From contig CAAGHP010000019.1 of NCBI GenBank assembly GCA_900769705.1, forward strand, positions 1 to 36,666: a DNA stretch of 36,666 nucleotides, given 5' to 3'. The notes under the pieces are model-generated. The model made no database searches. It was not told where the DNA came from and saw nothing but the letters and a program-made list of their open reading frames with translations. Source of the stretch: Alphaproteobacteria bacterium (lineage in GTDB: Bacteria > Pseudomonadota > Alphaproteobacteria > RF32 > CAG-239). This document shows positions 23,501 through 31,332 of this stretch, piece by piece (the first letter of the stretch is position 1; every line of letters starts with the position of its first letter). Both the position numbers and the translations under genes were made by a program.

Positions 23501-23690
23501 CACTGTATCTTATACAAAATATTCTAAATCAGGCGATAGAGTGCTTACAAATACTGATACCCAAGGCAAAACCACAACCGTTTCAGCTAATGAAAAAGCC
23601 GAAAAAGACGGAACCAGCAAATCTTCAGCCCGCTCTGCACTGAAAAATACTTATAATAAACTAAGCAAAATATACAAAGGACGCGACTAA
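20511..23690 (+). CDS. Large protein of unknown function
   Basis: 1059 residues from the ATG at 20511, preceded by GGAGGG at the right distance; an in-frame ATG at 20487 would be essentially leaderless. No signal peptide. Residues 1-110 are acidic helix, followed by a Gln/Pro linker and a long helical region to about 430. Three Ala/Gly-rich hydrophobic stretches lie at about 436-470, 518-560 and 676-700. A charged Glu/Ala/Thr linker follows (about 840-880), then a beta-like C terminus with a calcium-type loop DLDGDGKKD (978-986) and Lys/Thr/Ser-rich tail. Composition is typical of a secreted or surface effector or of a structural protein, but no family is recognised. Own promoter and terminator; no operon partners. 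Confidence 0.85.
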   Translation: MAEQTDKIKELYENIEAILQKEKADTPAKDEEKAAVLAQLNEMANSSMDFDPDRLESIEAFAASFENNANAEAILKKVAEQKAKTGENIQTNDDRKTSVQDEKQTPAPNRNQPQQAGRIALAEQNIDPANVPSYTLYKYYTAIKNKENKTEEEKKYLSNVDKFAETILNNTDPKNIDTDGAVGLQDYLAIMYEAHPDDKTKKQYAELQGAIDEKLKQYDAENGLENAARQTPEQIRENEYAWAKVGADTKPIMSELSSIMSNLTKEEQLDILKDLHQMAIFDLKDHAPDENGAKVMQNAVESNAAEFKALVIAEYLKQQAKAEFCEQNKIKPEELETLLLKNAKGEELSEEEKGVLEKLNKHTTNLFQKSQDFNGPFTNKEFLKNAVAASRSQINIRSVTKECRRSRLMNAEQISKNVEKMNNKFAEKHPKLYKAMNIAKTIGINAARTAAISAAFGPVGLTAYSAFKTGKTIRKAYLEYREKEGLDSFSFKNIKSSLKNYASFAKYLKQPENRAQALTLAGQVASTAISGYFSLGGGLGNIVGNSGIAGHFVSEHAGFGAEHIANAAKETAKSGFLGNMSTKTIARLTSSTGIGFVKYLSEKHNLKSAHKKLTKILEANGVKVSDNMLKELDAASANPQEFTAKLKELTPNIDEKQAAEAFKNAELARKSNPKSAAIGTIAGAALGFGAAAGAEYLHDMMNDGNASETAVPAAAKTGLTAEDKTAETQFDKSMEDLAHQAVEKDWSNGSAQRLESFGIDAKNANEMLREMKIIDKDDHHFYRQHELAKLVDNAKLNDEQRTQIQNWANDREARVHNLKVWQAEHSYHSGGHRAVATNSTESDVENKATAEENTVAEEKASEEQITEETVAKQKYHVQGRIDKLKGLKGDVEAEDALHAAGAFAASNNMAHHSKLTVENTETGERSEIASKIKSHSNNTKITNYDKEGNKLSTEKRKVYTDDTSKAAKGTVKTTEYKDLDGDGKKDKIVTTKSADGNTVSYTKYSKSGDRVLTNTDTQGKTTTVSANEKAEKDGTSKSSARSALKNTYNKLSKIYKGRD

Positions 23691-23719
23691 TCTTGATTTT
23701 ATCGAGATTTGCAAAATAT

Positions 23720-23752
23720 AATCCCAACTATGCAAAGTTGGGATTTTTTTTT
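23720..23752 (+). terminator. Rho-independent terminator after the large protein
   Basis: ATCCCAACT (23721-23729) pairs with AGTTGGGAT (23736-23744), then a run of T. Confidence 0.9.
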
Positions 23753-23753
23753 A

Positions 23754-23782
23754 TTGTAATCAATTAAAAATGCAGCTACAAT
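23754..23782 (+). promoter_or_regulatory. Predicted qmcA promoter
   Basis: -35 TTGTAA (23754-23759), 17 nt spacer ending in GC, -10 TACAAT (23777-23782). Confidence 0.55.
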
Positions 23783-23820
23783 AATCGCATTGTTATTATT
23801 TTTTTATAAAGGAGAAAATT

Positions 23821-24756
23821 ATGGAAACTTTAGCCGTTGTGCTTATTGTACTTGTTTTTGTAGTTTTGCTGAAATCGGTTGTAATCGTCCGTCAAGGTTA
23901 TGAATACACTGTTGAAAATTTCGGGCGCTTTACCCGTTCGCTGCATCCGGGATTTCATATTTTGATTCCGGTACTGGAAAATATAGGCGCAAAAATCAAC
24001 CGCAAAGAACAGGTTTTGGAAGTATCTTCGCAAGAAGTGATTACCAAAGATAACGCCATGGTAACTGTGAACGGCGTGTTGTTTTATCAGATTCAAGACG
24101 CTACTAAAGCCGCTTATCAGGTAGAAGATTTGGATTATGCCATTATGAACTTGGTTATGACTAATATCCGTACGGTTATCGGCAGCATGGAAATTGATGA
24201 ATTGCTGTCGCAGCGCAATATCATTAACCAAAAGCTGCTTTCCGTAGTTGATGAAGCCACTATTCCTTGGGGCGTAAAAGTTACCCGTGTGGAAATTAAA
24301 GATATTACTCCGCCGAAAGATTTGATTGACGCCATGGCTCGCCAAATGAAAGCCGAACGTGAAAAACGCGCCAACATTTTGGAAGCAGAAGGTTTGCGTC
24401 AAGCTGAAATTTTACAGGCAGAGGGTTCTAAGCAGTCAGTAATTTTGGAAGCTGAAGGTAAAAAAGAAGCCGCTTTCCGCGAAGCTGAAGCCCGCGAACG
24501 CTCGGCACAAGCTGAAGCTATGGCAACTAAACTTATTTCTGATGCCATCGCCAAAGGCGACCCTAAATCCCTTTCCTACTTTTTGGGACAGCAATATATC
24601 ACGGCTCTGCAAGGCATTGTAACCTCGCCAAATGAAAAACTGCTGATGCTGCCGGTTGACACAACCCAAGTTATGGGCACTGTTGCCGGAATTTCTGAGT
24701 TAGTAAAAGATGTTATGAATACAAAACCGGCTAAAAAAGCCGCAAATAAGGAGTAA
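23821..24756 (+). CDS. qmcA: SPFH/stomatin-type membrane protein QmcA
   Basis: 311 residues. N-terminal membrane anchor (about 3-22), SPFH/band 7 domain (about 25-190: QGYEYTVENFGRFTRSLHPG, KDNAMVTVNGVLFYQI) and an Ala/Glu/Lys coiled coil (about 190-245, repeating EAEG). This is the QmcA/stomatin subgroup that forms large ring-like assemblies in the inner membrane, often with an NfeD partner and FtsH-type proteases. An NfeD-like gene follows after 6 nt, the standard pairing. SD AAGGAG before the ATG. Confidence 0.92.
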   Translation: METLAVVLIVLVFVVLLKSVVIVRQGYEYTVENFGRFTRSLHPGFHILIPVLENIGAKINRKEQVLEVSSQEVITKDNAMVTVNGVLFYQIQDATKAAYQVEDLDYAIMNLVMTNIRTVIGSMEIDELLSQRNIINQKLLSVVDEATIPWGVKVTRVEIKDITPPKDLIDAMARQMKAEREKRANILEAEGLRQAEILQAEGSKQSVILEAEGKKEAAFREAEARERSAQAEAMATKLISDAIAKGDPKSLSYFLGQQYITALQGIVTSPNEKLLMLPVDTTQVMGTVAGISELVKDVMNTKPAKKAANKE

Positions 24757-24762
24757 TGAACA

Positions 24763-25206
24763 ATGTTTGATTCTCCTGTTGTCAACTGGATAATCGCCGG
24801 TTTGGCTCTTTCTTTGCTGGAGTTGATTGTTCCGGGGGTATATTTAATCTGGTTCGGCTTTGCCGCTTTTGTGGTGGGCATCGCAGTTTATTTTTTGCCG
24901 ATTGAGCTAACAACCCAGCTGATTGTTTTTGCGATTGCTTCCGGTATTTTCGCTGTTATCGGCGTAGCAGTTTACCGCTATGTTTTTAGCAAAGCTCAGG
25001 TACCTGCAGAATATAAAAACTTAAACAACACCGCCGAACAATATGTTGGGCAGCTAGTTACGGTGGCAGAAGATGCCGAGGATAATCGCACTAAAGTAAA
25101 AATCGGCGACACCTATTGGCTGGCCTCATGCAAAAAAGCTTTTAAGCAAGGCGACACGGCAAAAGTCGTAGGGGTTAAAGACAGTTTGATTTTGATTATT
25201 GAATAA
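24763..25206 (+). CDS. NfeD-like protein (YbbK type)
   Basis: 147 residues. Two or three membrane helices in the first 75 residues (WIIAGLALSLLELIVPGVYLI, IVFAIASGIFAVIGVAVY) and a C-terminal OB-fold of about 65 residues (GQLVTVAEDAEDNRTKVKIGDTYW). It is the short NfeD class without a protease domain, which partners stomatin-like proteins in membrane quality control. SD AAGGAG lies in the qmcA end. Co-transcription with qmcA is near certain; nfo follows 9 nt later. Confidence 0.9.
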   Translation: MFDSPVVNWIIAGLALSLLELIVPGVYLIWFGFAAFVVGIAVYFLPIELTTQLIVFAIASGIFAVIGVAVYRYVFSKAQVPAEYKNLNNTAEQYVGQLVTVAEDAEDNRTKVKIGDTYWLASCKKAFKQGDTAKVVGVKDSLILIIE

Positions 25207-25215
25207 GAGAAAAAA

Positions 25216-26049
25216 ATGCTGCATATCGGTTGTCATTTATCAATTTCCAAAGGTTTTACTCATATTGGCAAAGAAGCTTTATCCATTAAGGCCGACACTT
25301 TTCAATTTTTTACCCGCAATCCACAGGGTGGCAAAGCTAAAGATATGGACCTCGCTGATGTGGCAAAATTTTGTGCTTTGGCTGCCGAAAACCATTTTGC
25401 GCCTGTGGTTGCTCATGCTCCATATACGCTGAATCCGTGTTCGGATAATCCGCAGACACGTGAATTTGCAGAAATGGTATTTGCCGATGACCTAAAGCGG
25501 ATGGAATATATTCCAAACAATTATTACAATTTTCATCCGGGCTCGCATGTCGGACAAGGCGCAAACACCGGAATAACTATGATTATAGACTTGCTTAACC
25601 GCATTTTGACACCGGAGCAAAATACGGTTGTACTGCTGGAAACCATGTCCGGTAAAGGCTCAGAAGTCGGGCGCAGCTTTGAAGAGCTAGCGGAAATACG
25701 TGCAGGAGTCAAACTTAAAAATAAGCTGGGCGTCTGCCTTGATACCTGCCACGTTTTTGCCGCCGGCTATGATATTGTAAATAATCTTGACGGCGTTATG
25801 TCGGAATTTGATAAAATAATCGGTTTGCAGCATCTGAAAGCCGTGCATCTGAATGACAGTCTGATGCCATTAGGTTCCAACAAAGACCGTCATGCTAAAA
25901 TCGGTTCCGGAGAAATCGGAACAGATGCGCTTATCCGCTTTGTAAATCACCCGGCGGTTCAAAATCTGCCGTTTATTTTGGAAACACCTAACGATTTAGC
26001 CGGCTATGCTGCTGAAATTGAACTTATGCGCAAAAATTTCAAAGAATAG
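25216..26049 (+). CDS. nfo: Endonuclease IV (AP endonuclease)
   Basis: 277 residues. Zinc-dependent TIM-barrel enzyme that cuts DNA 5' to abasic sites in base excision repair. All signatures are present: AHAPYTLN, NFHPGSHVG, LLETMSGKG, GVCLDTCHVFAAGYD, VHLNDS, DRHAKIGSGEIG and ILETP, supplying the His, Asp and Glu ligands of the three-zinc site. Weak SD (AAGAG) after the NfeD-like gene, so it probably depends on transcription from qmcA. Followed by a strong bidirectional terminator. Confidence 0.96.
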   Translation: MLHIGCHLSISKGFTHIGKEALSIKADTFQFFTRNPQGGKAKDMDLADVAKFCALAAENHFAPVVAHAPYTLNPCSDNPQTREFAEMVFADDLKRMEYIPNNYYNFHPGSHVGQGANTGITMIIDLLNRILTPEQNTVVLLETMSGKGSEVGRSFEELAEIRAGVKLKNKLGVCLDTCHVFAAGYDIVNNLDGVMSEFDKIIGLQHLKAVHLNDSLMPLGSNKDRHAKIGSGEIGTDALIRFVNHPAVQNLPFILETPNDLAGYAAEIELMRKNFKE

Positions 26050-26055
26050 CAAAAA

Positions 26056-26088
26056 AACTCTCCTTATAAAAATAAGGAGAGTTTTTTT
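26056..26088. terminator. Bidirectional terminator between nfo and the convergent gene
   Basis: AACTCTCCTTA (26056-26066) pairs perfectly with TAAGGAGAGTT (26073-26083), with A and T tracts on either side. Confidence 0.9.
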
Positions 26089-26090
26089 CA

Positions 26091-26993
26091 TTAAATCAAA
26101 TCATTAACAGCCTCATCCAGAGCATTGCTTAAATGCTCGGCATAAAGTTCGCGGCTGACAAAGTTTTTAAAAACCTCAGGATAATCCTTGACTACGGCTT
26201 TAAACGGCTTTTCCATTTGCGCAATAAGACCAAAACAGTCTTGCTGCATCAAAAAGTCCAACCCCAGCGGATGCATAGCAAACACACGGAAGTTTTCAGT
26301 TTTATCCGGATTAGCCGCGGCATCACACAAATATTCCAGCATATCCTTTGCCGGAATTTTAGCAGCCCAGTGACAAATTACAGCTTTGACTTCCGGAGCG
26401 GCGCCGACCATGTCAAACTTATTCAGATAGTGAATGACATAGTTACTCTCGCCTCTCTCAATCAAAATGTCAATTTCCCCGCAATGCAAAAGCATATCAT
26501 CCGAAAAATTATGCATAAGCTCTTGCTTTGGAAAAATTCCCTGCCAAGAGTCAGCCGTCAAAACCGTTGACTCTGTTACAAGCTTAAAAACATTTCCTTC
26601 AGCCAGATATTTGTTTCTGAGAGCCTGCCACCAGTCAAAAATCAGATGTTTAGCATAATCCTCATCTGCAGCATCAGTATTGCCGGAAAGCTGGATAAAC
26701 CAACGCAAAAGATGATTCCAAGCACGCACATCATCTGCGTTTTTCAGTCCTTGAGGAATCGCATTATGGTCGAAAATAAACTTTTCAACCTTGACAGCAA
26801 TTTTTGCAGCATTCTTTTGCTTGAGCACACGCTTATAGATGCTGACCAGCGCCTGCAAAGCCTGAACAGAAAGCTTTTGTTTTTCAGAGCAAAAATCCTC
26901 CAAAACAGACCATTTGCGAGTACTGCTTACGGACTTGAGAAAATACACCATTGCATCAGATTTCTGAGCATTTTTAGAAATTTTAAGACTCAT
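26091..26993 (-). CDS. Alpha-helical repeat protein of unknown function
   Basis: 300 residues, no signal peptide or membrane segment; almost all helix by composition. The stretch at about 160-215 (GEIDILIERGESNYVIHYL) has the pattern of short two-helix repeats (xxLIxRGxxxxIxxYLxKF), also hinted at in the protein at 27654-28148. No family named with confidence. It has a near-consensus promoter (27034-27062) but no Shine-Dalgarno: the AT-only leader ends in TTTTTATACGT before the ATG. Confidence 0.72.
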   Translation of the reverse strand: MSLKISKNAQKSDAMVYFLKSVSSTRKWSVLEDFCSEKQKLSVQALQALVSIYKRVLKQKNAAKIAVKVEKFIFDHNAIPQGLKNADDVRAWNHLLRWFIQLSGNTDAADEDYAKHLIFDWWQALRNKYLAEGNVFKLVTESTVLTADSWQGIFPKQELMHNFSDDMLLHCGEIDILIERGESNYVIHYLNKFDMVGAAPEVKAVICHWAAKIPAKDMLEYLCDAAANPDKTENFRVFAMHPLGLDFLMQQDCFGLIAQMEKPFKAVVKDYPEVFKNFVSRELYAEHLSNALDEAVNDLI

Positions 26994-27033
26994 ACGTATA
27001 AAAATTTAAAATTAATAATTAAGATTTGATATG

Positions 27034-27062
27034 AATATAGCTTGTTTTGTATTTTTTGTCAA
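27034..27062 (-). promoter_or_regulatory. Near-consensus promoter of the helical repeat protein
   Basis: Minus strand -35 TTGACA (27057-27062), 17 nt spacer ending in GC, -10 TATATT (27034-27039). 5' leader about 33 nt. Confidence 0.7.
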
Positions 27063-27078
27063 CTTGTTCTTGTATTTT

Positions 27079-27519
27079 TCAGCACCGGATATCGTCTGCT
27101 TCCAAAACCTCACGCGCATGCTGTAAAAACATAATTTCATCAATAACAAAATGATGAATATTCAGCAAAGTATCATTATCAATCCGCAGAATTTGAGCTA
27201 TTTTGCGGATAATCATAATTTCATCATCAGAAATAAGGGTGTTTACGGAAGCGGCAAACCAAAGACAATGCAGCAGGTCAATAGCTATCGCCCGCGTGCA
27301 AATCGGCATCAGGGCACGGTATAATTCTTCATTGTTACGGGGTACAAAAATTTTTTTCAAAACATCTTTGGAAAGTTTCATGCGGTTTATCAGTTTGCCG
27401 ATAAAATCTCTTTCAATATACGCAGGATTTCTATCAGCCTTGGCCACATAGGCAAGCACGCGGATATAAGCTATTTTTTGCTCGTTGGTTAAAGGTATGG
27501 CATTGTATAAATTGCGCAT
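27079..27519 (-). CDS. TerB-like helical protein
   Basis: 146 residues, cytoplasmic, all helical. The pattern AYIRVLAYVAKADRNPAYIE and later SDDEIMIIRKIAQILRI resembles the two acidic helices of the TerB domain (tellurite-resistance TerB and the DjlA N-terminal region). In TerB the first motif is usually ADG with several acidic residues; here it is ADR, so metal binding is doubtful. Good SD (GGAGGTG) before the ATG. The C-terminal 25 residues are unrelated to TerB. Family call is moderate; function unknown. Confidence 0.6.
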   Translation of the reverse strand: MRNLYNAIPLTNEQKIAYIRVLAYVAKADRNPAYIERDFIGKLINRMKLSKDVLKKIFVPRNNEELYRALMPICTRAIAIDLLHCLWFAASVNTLISDDEIMIIRKIAQILRIDNDTLLNIHHFVIDEIMFLQHAREVLEADDIRC

Positions 27520-27612
27520 TTTACACCTCCGCTTGATTATTTAAAGTAGCATTATTTCTGCGATTATGCAAATATTTTTCTTAACACTCCGTAAAAATTC
27601 ATAAATTTGTAA

Positions 27613-27645
27613 CAAAAAAGCCCAAGACTGATTATAGTCCGGGCA
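27613..27645 (-). terminator. Rho-independent terminator of the gene at 27654-28148
   Basis: Minus strand GCCCGGACT pairs with AGTCTTGGGC across ATAATC with a small internal mismatch, then TTTTTTG. Confidence 0.75.
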
Positions 27646-27653
27646 TTTTTGTA

Positions 27654-28148
27654 TCAGCGCACATTTTTCATATAGCGCTTTGATGCATTGACATAACGCT
27701 CGCTCCACTTGTTGTCTATAAGCGAAAGCTTATAAATAACATCATCATAAGCTAAATGGGCGCTGTCACAGAAAACAGTCAACAACTCTTCATCAAGTTC
27801 ATCTTGTTTATGAAGCTTGTCGCAAAAAGCAAAACTTTCTTTTTCATTAGCTCCGTATTTTTTCCACTCTTCAAGTAAAAGCTCCTTAATTTCGCTGTTA
27901 TCCGTATTTTCGAGCAACAGTTGCACAGCCTCGTCAGAAAGCGGAAAATGCTCAATGTATTTTCTGATAAAATCAGACCACACCTTGTCTTTTGTTGTTA
28001 AAAACTTTTCAACCAGATATTTTTCTTCAGCACAGCTAAGACAAGATGCATAGCCTTTAAAACTGTCAGACGACAGCTTTTTGTTAAAAACAACCTCAGA
28101 AAGTTCTTCAACATTGTTGACTTGAATCAAATAAAAAATCTTATCCAT
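27654..28148 (-). CDS. Small helical protein of unknown function
   Basis: 164 residues, acidic, soluble, all helical. The middle (EEKYLVEKFL, DEAVQLLLENTDNSEIKELL) shows a period of about 32 residues and a short HEAT-like or two-helix repeat, similar in style to the 26091-26993 protein. Cysteines at 36 and 39 (SCLSC) form one CxxC. No Shine-Dalgarno: the leader before the ATG is AT-rich (AAAATTTTTTTGT). Possible promoter TTGACA-N17-TACAAA at 28186-28214. No function can be assigned. Confidence 0.68.
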   Translation of the reverse strand: MDKIFYLIQVNNVEELSEVVFNKKLSSDSFKGYASCLSCAEEKYLVEKFLTTKDKVWSDFIRKYIEHFPLSDEAVQLLLENTDNSEIKELLLEEWKKYGANEKESFAFCDKLHKQDELDEELLTVFCDSAHLAYDDVIYKLSLIDNKWSERYVNASKRYMKNVR

Positions 28149-28185
28149 ACAAAAAAATTTTAATAATAATTACTCTTTAACTGTC

Positions 28186-28214
28186 TTTGTAGTTACAAAC
28201 TAAAATTTTGTCAA
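28186..28214 (-). promoter_or_regulatory. Possible promoter of the gene at 27654-28148
   Basis: Minus strand -35 TTGACA (28209-28214), 17 nt spacer, -10 TACAAA (28186-28191). The -35 is perfect, the -10 weak. Confidence 0.45.
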
Positions 28215-28230
28215 GAAAAATATCAAGGCC

Positions 28231-28590
28231 TCAGCGGCTATAGCCTTCTCTGGTGTGTTGGCGCGTCCGCTCACGAGTTCTTTCACGCAAGCGCTGACGC
28301 TCTTTGGCGGTTAGTTGGCGCTCTTGGCGAGAATTGCTGAAACGTTCCATCAGTTTAATTTGCTTTGCCATAGACATTCCCATACGCAAGCCGTTTATCA
28401 TATCTGAACGGCTGAAAGAAATTGTCTGTTTCCGGTCAGTGCGTTTTTGCTCCTGCGTTTTTTCCGTATAATTATCTTGTTTCTGCTGAGCATGCATTTG
28501 TTCGTTGTGCAGCTTATTCAGACGATTCATTCTTTTCAGCAATTTCTGCACGCGGCGTTCAAACATCGGATTTTTTCCAGATACAACCAT
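28231..28590 (-). CDS. Small basic protein of unknown function
   Basis: 119 residues, strongly basic and Gln/Arg-rich, without signal peptide or membrane segment. N-terminal RRVQKLLKRMNRLNKLH is likely helical; the C terminus is almost all Arg, Glu, Thr (RERTRERTRQHTREGYSR). Such composition suggests nucleic-acid or acidic-surface binding, but no family is recognised. SD GAGGGG eight nt before the ATG supports translation. Confidence 0.6.
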   Translation of the reverse strand: MVVSGKNPMFERRVQKLLKRMNRLNKLHNEQMHAQQKQDNYTEKTQEQKRTDRKQTISFSRSDMINGLRMGMSMAKQIKLMERFSNSRQERQLTAKERQRLRERTRERTRQHTREGYSR

Positions 28591-28734
28591 ATTATTTTCC
28601 CCTCATCTATTGAATATAATATAACACAAAAAGCCAAAACCTGCAATATATAATCAAAACATTCTTAGGAATTTTTTAAGATTAGAGCGCTAATATCATA
28701 AAATAATTTACTAACCTGAACTAGGAGAAAAAAT

Positions 28735-29316
28735 ATGCACATAGATTGGTCTAATCCTTGGATAATTGCCGCAATCGCCGTATTGATAGTTTTTTATGCT
28801 TTGTATGTACGCCTGATTTCTATTCGCAACAAAGTAAAAGAATCTGCTGCGGATATTGATGTTCAGCTCAAAAAACGCTATGATTTGATTCCGAATATGC
28901 TGCAAATGGCCGCAAAATTTATGGAACACGAAAAATCTTTAATGACCGAACTTACAGAATTGCGCACCAAGGCAATGTCCAATACTTTTGCTGCTTCTCC
29001 TAAGGAAAAAATGGAATTGGAAAGCTTATTAAACCAAAAACTCAATGACTTTAAGATATCTTTGGAAAACTATCCTGATTTGAAATCTAATCAAACCATG
29101 ATAACCGCGATGCAAAGCATGAACGAAGTAGAAGAACATATTTCTGCTGCCCGCAGATTCTATAACTCTAATGTAAATCAGCTCAAAAACGCCGTGGAAA
29201 TTTTTCCGGGCAATATTGTTGCCGCCTTGCTGGGCATAAATTATGCAGATACTCCGTTTTTTGAAATCAGTGATGTGGAAAAACAACCGATTAACAGCGC
29301 CGACTATTTTAAATAA
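28735..29316 (+). CDS. LemA family protein
   Basis: 193 residues. N-terminal membrane anchor (about 8-30) followed by long antiparallel helices with family marks VKESAADIDVQLKKRYDLIPNML and ENYPDLKSNQ, and the C-terminal ARRFYNSNVNQLKNAVEIFPGNIVA. LemA proteins are widespread membrane-anchored helical proteins of unsettled function, often beside TPM-domain or DUF3137 genes. SD AGGAG before the ATG. Two DUF3137-like genes follow after 15 nt, forming a three-gene operon. Confidence 0.93.
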   Translation: MHIDWSNPWIIAAIAVLIVFYALYVRLISIRNKVKESAADIDVQLKKRYDLIPNMLQMAAKFMEHEKSLMTELTELRTKAMSNTFAASPKEKMELESLLNQKLNDFKISLENYPDLKSNQTMITAMQSMNEVEEHISAARRFYNSNVNQLKNAVEIFPGNIVAALLGINYADTPFFEISDVEKQPINSADYFK

Positions 29317-29331
29317 TTCAGGTTACACACT

Positions 29332-30252
29332 ATGGATGCAGAAGATTTACACGAAGAGCTGAAAGGCTTTTTAAAACAAAACGTTTTACCGGCTTTACAG
29401 GAAGAAGACAAATATCGCAAGGCTTTCAGAGCAAAAGTCTGGTTGTATTTTGGTATTTTGTTTTTTGCAAACAGTGCCAATGTTTTAATAGTGCTTTTCA
29501 ACCACTTAATCAACGGTAAATCTCTTTCTTGGGAACAGCTGCTTCTAGTTATGTTTTGTTCAGTGTTTGCACTGCGCTACTACATAAAAAAAAGCATTAA
29601 GAACCATTCGTTTCCAATATTTGATGAATTTGTTAAATTTTATAACGGTTGGACTAACCTGCCTAAAGAATATATAGAAATAAACAAGGACATTTTACCG
29701 CCGCACGAAAAGACCCTTCAATCGTTTTGCTTAACCGACACGCTGCAAAACAATTATGAGCTGGCTGCTCTGGAGTTTTTCAAAACCTGTTTCAGAAAAA
29801 AACTGAGACAAACCGGAACAGGTATTTTACTAAACTACACTTTGTCGCAAAAATTTAACGGACAAGTATTTTTGTTTGAAAAAGGCGGCTTCTTCAAGCA
29901 AAAAACTTATAATGATTTGAGTAAAATTTCTTCAAAAGTTCCGGCTTCTAACTATTTTTATATTTTTACTGACAGCGAAGCCGCAAAAAATCATATTATA
30001 ACTGCCGCACTGTTTGAAAACCTGCTTAATCTGCGCGATGAATTTCACGCTTCTAAAATATATATGCAGCTTACAAACAGCCAAATCAGCATTTTTATGC
30101 AAAACGGACACCTGAATTATCAGGAACGCAGCGTATGGCATTCGGCAGGAACAACCGAACAATTTGAAAAAACAAATCTGCAAATTGAAAAAACTTTTAC
30201 AATTCTCGGTGTTATAGAAACTTTGGTTGAAACGGCAAATGAACATGTTTAA
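29332..30252 (+). CDS. DUF3137-like membrane protein, first copy
   Basis: 306 residues. Two membrane helices near the start (about 38-57, 66-80), then a soluble domain. FNGQVFLFEKGGFF and the downstream IFTDSEAAKNHIITAALFE correspond to FKGRTVVLKDKGLF and VYSSDQIEARYLLTAAFME in the next gene, so the two are diverged paralogues. This copy is the less typical of the pair; the DUF3137 assignment rests on that paralogy and the LemA neighbour. It overlaps the next gene by 14 nt. Function unknown. Confidence 0.75.
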   Translation: MDAEDLHEELKGFLKQNVLPALQEEDKYRKAFRAKVWLYFGILFFANSANVLIVLFNHLINGKSLSWEQLLLVMFCSVFALRYYIKKSIKNHSFPIFDEFVKFYNGWTNLPKEYIEINKDILPPHEKTLQSFCLTDTLQNNYELAALEFFKTCFRKKLRQTGTGILLNYTLSQKFNGQVFLFEKGGFFKQKTYNDLSKISSKVPASNYFYIFTDSEAAKNHIITAALFENLLNLRDEFHASKIYMQLTNSQISIFMQNGHLNYQERSVWHSAGTTEQFEKTNLQIEKTFTILGVIETLVETANEHV

Positions 30253-31240
30253 TCTTTATGCAGACCGCATTTTTTTGGAACAGCAAAACAAATTTAACAG
30301 CTATTATGAACAAGTGCTGCGTCCAAAATTGGAACAAAGCGATAAAATACGCCGGCGCTATTTGGGCATATTTTTCATTCTGCTTTTAATGGCGGCAGTA
30401 TTCTACCCTTTAATGATATATGCTATTTTAACCATGTCGACAGACGGTTTGGTCGGACTCGGCTCGATTTTGGGCGCATCGGGCTTTGTAATTTTAACTT
30501 TGCGCGGGCCGATTTATTTTTATAAGAAAAAAGTCAAAAACAACATAATGTCTGATTTTGCCAATTTTTTTGGTACTTTTTCATACGAAAACGGCAAATA
30601 TTTACCTGATAATTTACTGATAAAATCGGAGTTGTTCAAAAACTATAACACTCATAGCGGAGACGATTATTTTTATGGTACATACAAAGATGTTGGCATC
30701 ATGATTTCAGAGGAAAAGCTGCAAAAAATTACTGTAAGCTACGAAACAAGCACCAACATTGACGGCTACACCACAAAAAAACAAAACACACGTAAAAAAA
30801 CGATTTTTCAAGGTATTTGCATTTTGCTGACTATGAACAAAAACTTCAAAGGCCGCACGGTGGTGCTCAAAGACAAAGGGCTATTCAATGTGTTTAAGCA
30901 TATTTCCGGTTTGCAGCGCGTCAAATTGGAAGATATCCGTTTTGAAGAACTTTTTGAAGTTTATTCTTCCGACCAAATTGAAGCCCGCTATCTGCTGACG
31001 GCGGCTTTTATGGAAAGAATGCTTAAATTGAGCGAACTATACGGCGGAAAATCCATTCAATTCAGCTTTAAGGATAATCAGCTGCTTTTAGCAATTCCAA
31101 CTAAAAAAGATATGTTTGAAGCCTGTTCTTTTTTCCGCAGCAATGTAAATAAAAAGAAAATAGATAAGGTTTTTGAACAGTTTTACACCGTTTTTTCGGT
31201 GGTTGATATTTTGAAATTGAATCAAAGAACCGGAATGTAA
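30239..31240 (+). CDS. DUF3137 membrane protein, second copy
   Basis: 333 residues from the ATG at 30239, inside the end of the previous gene; ATG at 30245 is an alternative, and an in-frame TTG at 30227 is less likely. There is no good SD, so translation is probably coupled. Two membrane helices (about 43-68, 72-92), then the DUF3137 domain with FKGRTVVLKDKGLF and YSSDQIEARYLLTAAFMERM. LemA-DUF3137 pairing is common; a tandem pair of DUF3137 is less usual. Function unknown. Confidence 0.85.
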   Translation: MNMFNLYADRIFLEQQNKFNSYYEQVLRPKLEQSDKIRRRYLGIFFILLLMAAVFYPLMIYAILTMSTDGLVGLGSILGASGFVILTLRGPIYFYKKKVKNNIMSDFANFFGTFSYENGKYLPDNLLIKSELFKNYNTHSGDDYFYGTYKDVGIMISEEKLQKITVSYETSTNIDGYTTKKQNTRKKTIFQGICILLTMNKNFKGRTVVLKDKGLFNVFKHISGLQRVKLEDIRFEELFEVYSSDQIEARYLLTAAFMERMLKLSELYGGKSIQFSFKDNQLLLAIPTKKDMFEACSFFRSNVNKKKIDKVFEQFYTVFSVVDILKLNQRTGM

Positions 31241-31277
31241 TTTTTCCGTCAGCCTTGTGCATATCCTTTTGAAAAAG

Positions 31278-31306
31278 TTGCAAAACCAATGCATTTTGGC
31301 TAAATT
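31278..31306 (+). promoter_or_regulatory. Predicted lolC promoter
   Basis: -35 TTGCAA (31278-31283), 17 nt spacer ending in GC, -10 TAAATT (31301-31306). Confidence 0.45.
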
Positions 31307-31332
31307 CAACAAAAAAATACAGGAGATTGATT

